Below are positions 35,423-47,208 of a DNA stretch of 64,000 nucleotides, in pieces. The notes under the pieces were generated by a model. It ran no database searches. It saw only the letters and a list, made by a program, of their open reading frames with translations, and was not told the origin of the DNA. The position numbers were made by a program, and so were the translations under genes. Every line of letters begins with the position of its first letter. The stretch's first letter is position 1. The DNA is taken from positions 496,001-560,000 of the forward strand of contig JACCLO010000009.1 in NCBI GenBank assembly GCA_029448655.1. The letters run 5' to 3'. Origin of the DNA: Wolfiporia cocos. Lineage: Eukaryota; Basidiomycota; Agaricomycetes; Polyporales; Phaeolaceae.

Positions 35423-37647
35423 TTCTCGGCCATTCGTAAATATGCCTTCAGCTGCTGCTTCTCATGCCTCTGCATCACTGCACAATTGGTCTTTTCAGAA
35501 GATCAGAGCCCTTGTAATATCGAAATTCAACAAGTGTCCTTGTTTATTCCAGATGAAAGCAGTGTTAGCACTTTACATACGCAAAAACAATGTTGTTGCC
35601 GTCGCAGCCACCAGTTCTGGCAAGACACTTTCATTTTGGATTCCTCTTTTGATGGCTCTGGAGGATGGACAAGACAAGCTTATTATAATTGTTACTCCAC
35701 TGAATCTGTTAGGGAAGCAAAATGTCAATCTATTGTTGAAAGTGAATATAGGTGGAGTTGCTGTTGATTGCAAGAGTACTACTACCAAGACATTCGAGGT
35801 TAATTCCAATCCAGCTATTCTTTAGTCTTAGAACTCACAGTTTGTCACAGGACATCAAGATGGGAAAGCACCATGTCATTGTCATAAGCCCCGAAATTCT
35901 CATGCAAGACGGTGGTCCATGCGAGAAGCTATGGAAGAGTCCGGAGTTTGTACTCAGGCTTCTCTACATTGTTTTTGATGAAGGGCACTGTGTCCGGGAA
36001 TGGAACAGCTTCAGGGAGCAGTACAAGCACGTTGGCAGCCTCCAGTATCTGATCCCTGAAACGGTCCCATTCTACGTCACATCTGCTACACTCCCCTCCC
36101 CACTCTTACTAGACGTCAGTGAGATCTTGCATCTCCGACCGGGACGCACCGAACACATTCTTCGATCAAACGATCGACCCTCAGTTGCACTTGCTGTGCG
36201 CAAAATGCAGTTTGCGGCATCATCCTTCAACGATATCAATTTCCTCATCCCTGATGGGTTTCAAGATGGTGATCTCCCGCCACCACACTTCCTAGCATTC
36301 TTTGATAGTGTCAACGATGCGCAAAATGCTACGAAGCATCTCCGAAACAGGTTACCGAACCATCTACGACACAAGATCAAATATTTCCACTCTCATATGA
36401 CGGCAGAATATCGCAGCGATGAGTATGAAGCACTCAGCAGTGGAGAAACATATGGGTTATGTGTAACCGATGCATTTGGAATGGTAGGTCTCAACTCTTT
36501 CCTATTGATTGATATGCTAATGAGCACAATACAGGGCCTGGACGTGGCCGGCATTCAACTTGTCATCCAATGGAAAGCACCTACTAGTATGAATGCACTG
36601 CGGCAACGCTTCGGACGAGCTGCAAGAGGAGCAGGAGAATACGCATTTGCGATATTGGTTGCAGAGAGGGACCACTTCGACGAGGAGGCTCTAAACCGAG
36701 AGCTCGTCAAAGCAAAGCGACGAGACAGGGCTAAAAAGCGAAAGCAGAACCATCCGGGGAGTAAACTATCGATAAAGCGGAGCCGTACTAGTATGGGTAC
36801 TCAGCTATCTGAAACCCAGCCTCCTGCTCGCTTCAATGGACCCGATGCCAGCGATATTGATTCCAGCGGTGACGATCAGCCATTCGTCTCCTCAGCACCT
36901 ACCATCACAGATATAGCCCCTATCGTTACTCAGACAGACAGTGCCAATGCAATATCCTCCAGCACAGAGGCTGAACATGCAGAGCAGATTGATCTTGAGG
37001 AGGAACGTCGCAAGCTCTATGATCAACGTGATAAGGATATCACATCTCAGAGCAATAGGTCCCGGCACACACAGCAGAAACAGGATCGTTCCCTGCAGCC
37101 AGCCGCACTAGATTTCATCAATGCTGAGAGGCGAGGTTTCAAATGCCGGCGCAAGCCAATCACTCTAGCGTACTCAAACGATAAACGCGGTGCGCTCTCC
37201 TTGATTGTCTCTGGCGCCTGTGGCTGATCATTCTCACGATCAACTTGCAACTTGCAGACTTCGATCATATAGCCTGTGATGCGGACTCTCCTCAGGGTTG
37301 CTTCCGCTGCTCACCTAAACCTATGAGCATTTGCTGTGATCTCTGTCATCCAGAGGCATTTGGTCATCTCTCTGTCACCAATCTGAAGGTGGCAAGACCT
37401 ATGAAAAAGTCGAATATCAAGCCATTGAGGCAAGTCCTCAGGATCGGAATTTCCGGGATGTGCTCCTCAGGTGGCGTGATGACACTGTCCTGGCCAAATT
37501 TGGCCAGGCAGTATTTAATAATTTCGGCGGAAAGCTCATCTTACCAGGGCCGATTCATGATCGCATCGTTGCATGTGTGCGCAGCGGCAACGTGACAAAT
37601 GTCGAGCAATTCAAGTGGGAGATTCAGTGGAGGAGTGACTGGACTGA

Positions 37648-38363
37648 GAGGGACTTCAGTCAATTATCTTAATCTGCCAACTGCCCTTCGCTTAAGAAAT
37701 CGCAGTTGCGAGCTAGGTTTGCACGCAGATTAATCTGCTAACTGCGGCAGATTAATCTACTGTGACAATAAAATGGTACATCCCGGATTCGAACCAAGGA
37801 CCTTAGCGCAGATGAGAATAACACCATCGCAGCGTAATTAGTCAACTGAGCCATTGCGGCAACAGGTACCTGTGACCAATTAAAATATATATAACGCAAA
37901 TTTTACACACAATTTTCGCAAATCATCAAGGCAACTAACTGCTCCAACAAGCATACAGAAATCAATGATAGTGGTAGCTTGATTTGCCATGCTTGACCTG
38001 GGGCAACTCACCATGGGAAAGCTGAATACACTGGAATCACAGGTCTTTAGAGGCAGATTCATTTGTATTTGTGTTATGGAAGATGTTAAACTGCGAAAAT
38101 GAAGTTTACAAAATACTCTATATATTGCTTAAAATGGGGGCAAGACCAGTTGCACTGTAGCTCAGTTGGCTAATTATGCTGCGATGCTGTTATTCTCATC
38201 TGCACTAAGGTCCTTGGTTCGAATCCGGACTGTGCCATTTTATTGTCACAGTAGATTAATCTGCCGCAGTTAGCAGATTAATCTGCGTGCAAACCTAGCT
38301 CGCAACTGCGATTTCTTAAGCGAAGGGCAGTTGGCAGATTAAGATAATTGACTGAAACTCTAC
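37648..38363 (+). mobile_element. MITE copy 4, inside the helicase exon, with inverted core
   Basis: GAGGGACTTCAG...GAAACTCTAC, 716 bp, 7-bp TSD GGACTGA at 37641-37647 and 38364-38370. Removing it with one TSD joins the helicase frame as WRSDWTE-QYAPAIIE. Unlike copies 1, 2, 3 and 5, its interior runs backwards relative to the distinguishable outer ends (GAGGGAC end and GTAGAG end), so the core between the arms has been flipped. Confidence 0.9.
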
Positions 38364-38769
38364 GGACTGAGCAGTATGCCCCTGCCATCATCGAGCTTGC
38401 ACTTGCAAGTGGTGCTTTGATATCCAGTGAGGATATTATGCTGCAGGCAATCCCACTCACTGCACAAGCAAGCAACGTACCCACTTATTCCAATGCCGAA
38501 AAAGGTAATGTAGGGCGCAAGCGCAAGCTACCTACATGTGGTAGATGCTCACAGGTTGGTCATACAAGTATGTGTGATTATGATGTTATTGTATCCGTCT
38601 CTGATGATTAATACAGGTCGTAACAGGCATTGCCCTGCACTGTTAGAACCTCTTCCCAATCAGGATGAGAATACTCTCCCAGCTGCCATGTCTGAAGGTC
38701 AATCTGAGCACAGTATGGATGTCAAGTTTGTACCAGATAATACAGGTATAGTTATCCTAACTCTGCAAC

Positions 38770-39792
38770 TGTCACACGCCAATTTCAAGCTTCTAGGCAC
38801 AGTACCTTTTCTGATCATCAAGAGCACCCCCGAGGCTGGAGACCCAATGCCTCAGCTAGATCCATGCCCTATGCACGAACCACTACGGGCACTAGCTAAC
38901 AGCATCACCAGCCCTGCCTAAGAACCCTAGTCCCAGACCACATGTCCAGTCCAACATAAAGCCAATAGCAGTCACGTGACCTCGACCAACCACGATGAGC
39001 CCAGACCATACCTCATCAGGTCACGACCACCCAAGACTCACGGCTAGGACCATGTCCACCCAACCAACCGAACCCAATGCCTCCCATCTCCACGGACTAC
39101 AGCCATTACTGGCTACACGGTCATTACCGACCAAGGACTCACACCATTACTGGCACGGACTATGTACTATATGGACAAAGGCCCACGGAAGGCCTTAAAC
39201 TCCAGCCGCCCTAGTCTACGAGGAACACTGACCTTGGGGCAGCACCTGTATGACTGAGAACCCTAGCAGTCACAGGACTCTACGTACCGATCGCAGCCGA
39301 TCATGCTCGATCACCCTATGTCACGCACGGCCCGTACTGGCCAGTCCACGCTCGGCAGACGTCATCCTTCAGTACCAGCACGTGGGAACCTGGGCCGCCA
39401 CGTACCTTCCCCTCAGTACCAGTCCTTAGGAACCTGGACAGCAGACACATAGAACCCTGCCATTACCGGCGAACCCTCGATTGACGAGAACCACAGATTG
39501 GGCCTGACCTGCTACGTTGCCATAGACATCCAGTGCTCCCCTAGCCGTACCAGCGCTCATGCTACGATGCCCTTACTGGCCACCATGTAGCATGTAGATT
39601 ATCTCAGCGCCGATGCCCTATGGGCCACGCACCATAACATGTACAAATAGTGTAGGACTATATAAATGCCAGACAGTCTTGAGCGAACCTCAGACTTGTC
39701 TTGGCCTTTTCAGCCTGAGATGCCCGGACCAGGAAGGCGCTTTCATGCGATCCCCCTTCCCCCGGTGTGTGTCTTAGGTTGTACTTGTGTCA
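38770..39792 (-). mobile_element. Solo LTR (1023 bp), diverged member of the TGACACA family
   Basis: On the minus strand it starts TGACACAAGTACAACCTAAG and ends GCCAATTTC-like...GTGACA on the plus side (TGTCACACGCCAATTTC at 38770). Flanks are GCAAC (38765-38769) and ACAAC (39793-39797), a TSD with one G/A transition. It shares the GGGGGAAGGGGG, CGCCTTCCTGGTCC and GGCCAAGACAAGTCTGAGG blocks with 8877-9869 and 30896-31885. It appears to lie within the last intron of the helicase gene. Confidence 0.8.
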
Positions 39793-40269
39793 ACAACATA
39801 GCTATATGTCTGATTTGTAGAATATCCGGCACCATTGTAGAATAGATTCCATGATTGTGTTAGTATTTATGATTGACATACTAGACTTCGAGATCTCCAT
39901 TTTCAGCATCAATTTCTTCACCTATACCAAAATCTTCATTCTCTTCTGGCTCAGATGCAATGTTATCCATTGACATTAGCTTCACTAAGCTATTCTTCTC
40001 ATGGTCAGCTATTGTATATGCTGTTTTTCGGCCCTGTATTTGTGTATGAAGCCTGATCTTTTGCATGAATAAACCAAGTCGCTTGAATGTCTGTTTCAAT
40101 TTTGGTGGTGAATGCTTGAAGGTGCAATGATCTAATGCAAACATTTCTTCAAGTGTCATGCACATGTTCTTGAATACTCCAATCAAGACCGACTCTTTGA
40201 GTATGTGGGCCTTTGTTTGGTTTGAGAATTTCCCCCCATAGATTCTCTGGATTATCTTGATTCAGCTAG

Positions 40270-40811
40270 TGTTACGATCTTACCAGGTACACTCGAATAT
40301 CCCGTTTGACGCGTCACTGTGTATGAGGACTTAGCGTTCAACCATTGTACCCAGCGCTCTATTTCTAGGGGCCTCCGCTCAACCGTAGGTCCTGTTTCAT
40401 GTATAACAACCCTATGCCCATTCTCCATGTTTGCATCACGTCCTAGCTGATGTTCTGTGTCTAACCACAGTAGTTCTTAGTTTCATCCCTTGTTGCGCTC
40501 AACTGCAACACTTCTCCTTTATTACTTATATCGTTAGCCCAACGGACTTAATAGTAGCAGTACCAAGGACACTATGACCCCGATTAACAGACCGCAGTAG
40601 ATAACCTGATGTAAATACCGGTCGAGTTCCTCAGCTCGACCTTGTTGAATTACAAGGATCTTATACTCGTTCTCAAAGGCTTAAGCAATTAAGCCTGCAG
40701 CTTGTATATCGACACTCTGACTCTAAGGAGTCCGACGAGTAGTGCGCTACTCGACACGCTGAGTAACTCGACTTAGTTATTTTGCGCTGAACGGATATTC
40801 GATCCATAACA
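40270..40811 (+). repeat. 5' LTR of element A
   Basis: 542 bp. Contains AGCTCGACCTT at 40633-40643, the exact complement of the PBS at 40813-40823. Ends CCATAACA. Confidence 0.95.
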
Positions 40812-40812
40812 G

Positions 40813-40823
40813 AAGGTCGAGCT
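40813..40823 (+). other. Putative self-priming primer binding site, element A
   Basis: AAGGTCGAGCT, one base after the 5' LTR, is the exact reverse complement of AGCTCGACCTT inside the LTR (40633-40643). It does not resemble the TGG-starting site used for most tRNA primers. Tf1-like elements prime reverse transcription from the folded 5' end of their own mRNA; the same is inferred here. Confidence 0.6.
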
Positions 40824-40855
40824 CTAACAAAGCTCACTCACCAAAGTGCAAGCCT

Positions 40856-42529
40856 ATGCAACGATTCGACCCAGATCTACTGACCAGGTTAATCGAATTA
40901 CTCCCCGAAGCATACCGACGAATCTCCTATGAAGAGAAATACGAGTGGAGAGATCCCCTAGCAGGATTCTTCATGAAAGGAGGATACCTCACTATCCCGT
41001 CCTTAGACAGGCTTTTGCCAACTCGGGTACAGGTTCCCCCGTCCTCAAACGATCCTTGGAATCAGACGCGTGCCGCATTCGAGCGGTTCAGAACGGTCGC
41101 TGATATTATGACACCGACGCTTACCATCCACCGAGCTGATGGACAACAACAGGGAGAACAAACGATGAACACCCCCTCCACCGGAGGAACCATGGGTGTG
41201 GCAGGTACAGCCATGGGCGGCAGTACTATTCCAGGAAGCGGAAGCGCAAGCCAGGGCACAGGGGGAATGGCCCCTAACCCTCCGCCGGCTAATAATCCGC
41301 TCCCTAGCCATCCTGTTGGAGCAAACCCCTCTGGAACAGGAACGACTGGAGGAGGAGGATTTCCTGGAGGAGGAGGTCCCCCAGGTGGCACAGGGGGCGG
41401 AGGTCCCCTGGGCGGCGGCGGCAATCCAGCAGGCGGTGCAGGAGGCAATCCAGCAGGACCGCCAGGAGGAGGAGGCCCACCAGGAGGAGGAGGCCCACCA
41501 GGAGGAGGAGGCCCACCAGGAGGAGGAGCCCCACTAGGATGGGGTGCCCAGGCCCCTCAACCAGCCAGAGGAAATCGTATAAAGCTCACCACCCCCGAAC
41601 CATTCAAAGGGGAACGAAAGAAACTACAAAGCTTCAAGAACGACTGCAACACCTGGTTCACCATGTTCACAGCAGACTATCAGTCCGATGACCAGAAGAT
41701 CCTCTTTATCATGTCGTACATCAAGGGAAGCGACCGGGTGAACCAGTGGAAGGAAAACTACTATGCCAAATACACCGACCCGATCACCAGGGCATTCGTA
41801 CTACCCCTGCTGGCCCAGCTCAGTGCCGAATTCGATGCAGCCTTCGAACCGATCGAAGAGAAACAAAAAACCAATGACGATCTCTTCGATCTTAAACAAG
41901 ATAAGAAAAGCATCGACGATTTCAATATCGAATTCGACAACCTCGTAGGAAAGACAGGGTTGGACCGCGTACACTGTGACCCTCTCTTCGTCACAGTGTA
42001 CAAGAGAGCCATCCGACCAGCACTCGTAACCCACATCATAAATATCGTTCCCCCTGTCGTCACTCTTACCGAATGGATGAAACAAGTGTCCATAAATGAA
42101 AACAATTATAACACCTTTATCAAGGGGTGAGGAAACGATAAGAAGAAGTCGCAGTGGTGTACCAAAGCCCCGAGTCCCTCGGCCACGGCAGCCCCGACTA
42201 AAGACCCAAACGCAATGGATATCGATCGAATGTCCACAGAAGAGCGTCACAGGCTCCAGACCGAAGGACGCTGCTTCAACTGCAAGGAGAAGGGCCACCT
42301 CTCCAGCAACTGCCCCAAACAAAAGAAGAAGCCCACTTCCAAAGGAAAGGCCCGGAAAGCCGAGGAAGACACCCCCACAGCTCATACCGAAGAAGCTGAA
42401 GAAGACACAGATGATGGTGAAAGCAACGGAGCAACTGCCATAGAAGAAGCGGTCAACACGATCAGGGTTCTAAAGGTTGAGAATCCCTCATTCCTCGCCC
42501 AGATTCTCGACGAGCAGGATTTCGAGTAG
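40856..42529 (+). pseudogene. Gag polyprotein of element A (one in-frame TGA)
   Basis: ATG at 40856 (MQRFDPDLLTRLIELLPEAY). The N-terminal region is followed by a long Gly/Pro-rich stretch (roughly residues 110-240), then the capsid-like core (FKGERKKLQSFKNDCNTWF) and, after an in-frame TGA at 42128-42130, one CCHC knuckle (CFNCKEKGHLSSNC). It stops at 42527-42529 after DEQDFE. The TGA follows FIKG and fits a CGA to TGA change. Gag forms the particle and binds the element RNA. Confidence 0.85.
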
Positions 42530-45500
42530 GGAGGAAGCACACGGTCTTACCTTCCGAAAACGCAGCCCATGTAATTACATCGTATGAACGCGACAGATCG
42601 CTATTCATCCCTATAACCCTGGAGCTGCAAAAACCCGTGACAGTAAATGCCCTCATCGACTCGGGAGCCATGTCCTCCCTCATCCACCCGGAACTCGTCA
42701 TTCGACACAGAATCCTGACTTGACCGATCAAAAACCCCATCACCATTCGCAATGTTGATGGAACCATCAATAAAGATGGACAGATAGATCGGGAAGTAAT
42801 CCTCTCTATCCGATACGGAGGAAAGAAACATAAGATCCACTTCCTCGTCGGAAATATCGGAAAGGAAGACATGATCCTCGGATATAATTGGCTAAAGAAG
42901 GAAGGACCCAAAATCGACTGGATCAGGGGAAAGGTCGATGTCACTCCTAACAAAACCCCAGAAAAAACCCGAAGCGCAGACGTCACTATTCGCCTCGATA
43001 CGGTCGAAATGACCGTAACGCCCGAAGGGAAACTGCCAACCCGTGGAACCGATGGAGCCATCGGTTACGATCTCTATGCCTCCAGACCAGAAGAGATAGC
43101 CCCCAGGGGATGGAAGGCAATCCCCACCGGAGTCCATATGAAAATCCCGAAGGGATCCTATGGAAGGATCGCCTCACGATCGGGCCTCACCCTCAGGCAT
43201 GGCCTGACAGTAGGAAGAGGTGTCATCGACCCCGACTACAGAGGAGAGGTCCAAGTCATACTATTCAATCAATCGACAACCGCTCACCGCATCATTCCCG
43301 GAATGAGGGTTGCGCAGATTATATTCGAGCAAGCCATAACCCCTGATATAATCCAGGTCAAAGGGCTCGACGAGACTGAATGAGGAGAGAAGGGTTTCGG
43401 CTCCACCGATAAAGAAGAAATACCAAAGGATCCTGACCCTGGCACAAAAGACCCCTCGAAGGAACTACCTGCTGAAGAAGAAGACCAACTCCTACGAAGG
43501 TTTATCAAAATGGAAAGGAAGCTGACTGCCCCGCGAACCGAGACTAAACACAGATTCAGAAAGAGGATCGCACGACTCTCCTGCATTCGAAAGGCCATGA
43601 CCAAATCTCAAGAGTTTGTGGGAACAACAGGAAAAAGCGCTGACGAAACAATCCTCCCTGAACACCTGAAAGACTTTGCGAAAGTTTTCAGTAAATCGGC
43701 AGCCACCTCCTTCCCACCGTCGAGACCCTGGGATCATGCCATCGAACTGAAACCCGATTTCGTACCCCGAGACTGCAAGGTCTACGCTCTGTCCCCCAGG
43801 GAACAGAAAGCCATGGACGAATTCCTAGAAGAAAACCTCACAAAAGGTTTCATCTGACCCTCGAAGTCTCCGATGGCCTCCCCCGCTTTCTTCGTCCCTA
43901 AAAGGGATGGAGGCCTAAGGCCTTGCCAAGACTACAGATATCTAAATGAAGGAACGATTAAGAATGCATATCCCCTACCCCTAATATCCGAACTCATCAA
44001 GAAGCTAAAAGGGGCGAGGATTTTCACCAAAATGGACCTGCGAGCAGGATATAACAATGTGCGAATCAAAGAAGGCGACCAATGGAAGGGCGCATTCAAG
44101 ACGAATGCCGGTCTCTACGAGCCCACAGTAATGTTCTTCGGGATGTGCAACTCGCCCGCTACGTTTCAGTCCATGATGAACGAAATCCTCAAGGAAGAAA
44201 TAGCAGAAGGATGGGTAGTGGTATACATGGACGACATCCTCATCTTCTCCCCAGACCAAAACACACACCAAGAACGAGAACGGCGAATTCTGCGAAAACT
44301 TGCCGACAACAAGTTGTTTATGAAACCAGAAAAATGCGCTTTTGGAGTTAACAAGGTAGAATTTCTAGGATTAGTGATCAGCCCAGGGCATGTCCAGATG
44401 GACCCGGCCAAACTCCAAGGAATTCGGAAGTGGCCCACCCCACGAAACGTCAAAGGGGTCCGCTCCTTCCTGGGCTTCGCAAACTTCTACCGAAAATTCA
44501 TCGATCATTACTCCGCACATGCCCGACCACTCATCGACCTCACAAAAACCGCAACAGGGAGCGGCTTCAAATGGACTGATCGAGAAGAGAAGGCCTTCGA
44601 ATTCCTGAAACAACAATTCGTAAAAGCTCCGGCCCTGTTGCTCCCCGACAAAATGAAACCGTTCATCCTCGAGACAGACGCATCTCAATACGCCCTTGGT
44701 GCAGTGCTCAAACAAAAGGACGATGAAGGGAACGAACGGCCAGTAGGCTATCTCTCCCAATCCCTCACTGCAGCTGAACGAAACTATGAAATCTACGATC
44801 GAGAGCTTCTCGGAATAGTCCGTTCCCTCGAAGAATGGCGCCACCTTCTAGAAGGGGCACCACACCAGATTCTGATCAGAAGCGATCACCAGAACCTTAC
44901 CTATTGGCGAAGCACCCAGAGATTGAATCAGAGACAAGCAAGATGGCACCTCTTGCTGTCCCAGTTCGACATCCGATTACAACACATACCCGGAAAGAAA
45001 TTGATAATGACAGACACCCTCTCACATCTCCTTAACTAAGACAGCTCAGAACACGACAATGAAGATCTCCTCATGTTGCCCGACGAACTGTTTGTCCACA
45101 CCATCGAGATACCGATCATCGATTGGATCAAGATCGCGAAGCCCTTCAACCCGATCGCGGAACAGGCTCTCCGCGCCCTCAGAACAGGAGAGGCTGCCCC
45201 TTCGAGAACAACAATGGAAGACTGGCAGTACAGCGAAGGAATCCTCTTGTACAGGGGACGAATGTACGTTCCCAAGGACCCTACCTTGAGAAGGGACGTG
45301 GTCTCTACATATCACGATCCAATCGCGGCAGGCCACCCCAGAATCTGGGGGACGACACTGAAAGTGCAGGAACACTTCTGGTGGCCTGACCTCCGAAAAA
45401 CGGTGGCAGAATATGTCAAAGGATGCACCGTATGTCAGCAAATGAAACCCGACAGAAACCTGACGAAGTCGCCACTACAACCGATCCCGACAAAAAAGGA

Positions 45501-47208
45501 TGCCCTCCCCTTTTCGCAATGCTCAGTTGACTTCATCACGGACCTTCCCCCGGTAGGGAAGTATGACTCAATTATGGTCATTGCTGATCATGGGTTATCT
45601 AAGGCGATATCATTAACCCCATACAGCAAGACCATCACCAGCGAAGGGGCGGCTGACATATTTCATCGGCAAATCTATTCGAAGTACGGACTCCCCCGAA
45701 AGATCATATCCGACCGAGGACCGCAATTTGCGTCCAAGCTCTTCCAAGGACTCTGTAAAGTCCTTGGAATCGAGTCCGCCCTCAGCACGGCCTACCACCC
45801 ACAGACAGACGGACAGACAGAAAGGATGAACCAACAAGTCGAAGTCTACCTGCACATATACTGTATGAACGATCCAAGACTTTGGGCAACGCGGTTGGCA
45901 GATGTAGAATTCGCTCACAACACATGAAGAACTGAGGGGCGGCCTGCCCCTACAGAAGTAATCATGGGGTATATCCTGAGAGGATTACCAGATGAAGTCA
46001 AAACCACCCAGGTACCGGCAGCAGCTGACCGATTAAAAGCCGCACGAGAAGCAAGGGAAAAGGCAATTGCCGCTCATGAACTAATGCAGAAGCGGATGGC
46101 AGGAAGGACCCTACGAGACCTCCCTAAGTTCAACAAAGGGGATAAGGTCTGGCTCGATGCCAAGAACCTCCACCTCCCATACGAATCTCGGAAGCTTGCC
46201 CCCAAAAGAGAGGGACCATTCACTATCTCCGAAAAGCTTGGGAATGTCACCTATCAGCTAGCCCTACCGCCCCAATGGAAGGTACACCCGGTCTTCCATG
46301 TGGCCCTAATGAAGCCATTCAATGAGACTGGGGTGCACGGACCCAATCATATGAAGCCGCCCCCGGAATTAGTCGACGGGGAAGCAGAGTATGAAGTCGA
46401 AGCCATCCTGAACCAACGACAATACCGAGGGAAGAAGCAATACCTCGTCCACTGGAAAGGCTACCCATCGGCGGAAGACTCATGGGAAGGCGAAGCCAGC
46501 TTAAAGAATTCCCCGGACGTCCTCAGGGAGTTTAAAAGCAAGAGGACGAAGACCAAGGTCCGGCAGGTCGAAGAAATAGCATGTCGACGCCACTCCCTAC
46601 AACTACGCCGTCTGAGCGACCTACCGCCCCGACGATGCGGCGATCCCTCGCAGTCCGCATGGGGTACCAGACAGGCAGGTGTTACGGCTGCTCGGAGGAT
46701 GCCCACGTCCGCATCAGACATGCGCTCACCTGGCACAGGTCCGACATCCCCCCCGGAGGGCAGGCGACCCCCTGGACCGATCGATTTGAACTCGTACAGG
46801 AACTCACCGACATATTCGACCAATACCAGGACGTCACAGAGAGAATCGTCCAACTCGAGCGCACAACCCTCCTTCAGCAACAGAGGCTTGGGCGGTGCAT
46901 CGGTCAGTGGATCGACCACCTCAGGGCGTCGACACCATCGCGAATCCGGCGAGCGTTCGCAGAGGTCGAAGCGGGCCCGCCCCGCTTACCACGAACGCGA
47001 AGCCCTGTCCCAGCCATGCCCCCCTGGTTACTCGACGACGGCGAGCTGGATCGAATCGCAGAACCATTCTATTTTATGGAATACAGTCATGTGGTACCTC
47101 GCGACGCTGCCGTACCGACCACCCCCGCAGGACCTCGACCTCGAGAATCAGTGCGCTCTCCTCCGCATCCACGAAACGATGAACGACGCCCAGTTCGAGA
47201 GGGGTTGA
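42530..47208 (+). pseudogene. Pol polyprotein of element A: PR, dUTPase, RT, RNase H, IN, chromodomain
   Basis: One frame, -1 relative to gag, from the gag stop to 47208 with stops at 42721 (TGA), 43381 (TGA), 43855 (TGA), 45037 (TAA) and 45925 (TGA). Comparison with element B shows CGA at 43381 and an Arg codon region at 45925. Motifs: protease [11 protein letters not shown]; dUTPase GYDLYA, RSGLTLRHGL, GVIDPDYRGEV and [19 protein letters not shown]; RNase [14 protein letters not shown]; integrase zinc finger CTVCQQMK and core D...SDRGPQFA...E; chromodomain EYEVEAIL...YLVHWKGYPSAEDSWE. The last part (from about 46570) overlaps the third ORF in another frame. The catalytic set is intact apart from the stops. 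Confidence 0.9.

Larger units (their letters stand above)
35442..39840 (+). pseudogene. SF2 DNA helicase, RecQ-like, with C-terminal zinc knuckle; interrupted
   Basis: ATG at 35442 (MPSAAASH). Motifs in order: Walker A ATSSGKT (residues 56-62), TPLNLLGKQN, DEGH box (FDEGHCVREW, about 162-165), TSATL (about 196-200), motif V TDAFGMGLDVAG joined across an intron, and motif VI QRFGRAARG. Introns: 35799-35850, 36484-36534, 37190-37257 and 38568-38616; a fifth, from about 38742 to 39820, contains a solo LTR. After a Lys/Arg-rich linker the C-terminal part has DFDHIACD...CCDLCHP. Past the MITE comes CGRCSQVGHTSRNRHC, formed by the 38568-38616 splice. The frame shifts by one near 37398, and MITE copy 4 splits the exon at 37647/38371. 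The predicted end is EYPAPL-stop at 39838-39840. It would unwind DNA with ATP; a role in transposition is inference. Confidence 0.75.

Noticed and set aside
41045..41537. Antisense and second-frame ORFs over the Gly/Pro-rich gag region of element A
   Set aside because: They mirror the repetitive GGA/CCA codons of gag. The gag frame has the homologue in element B.
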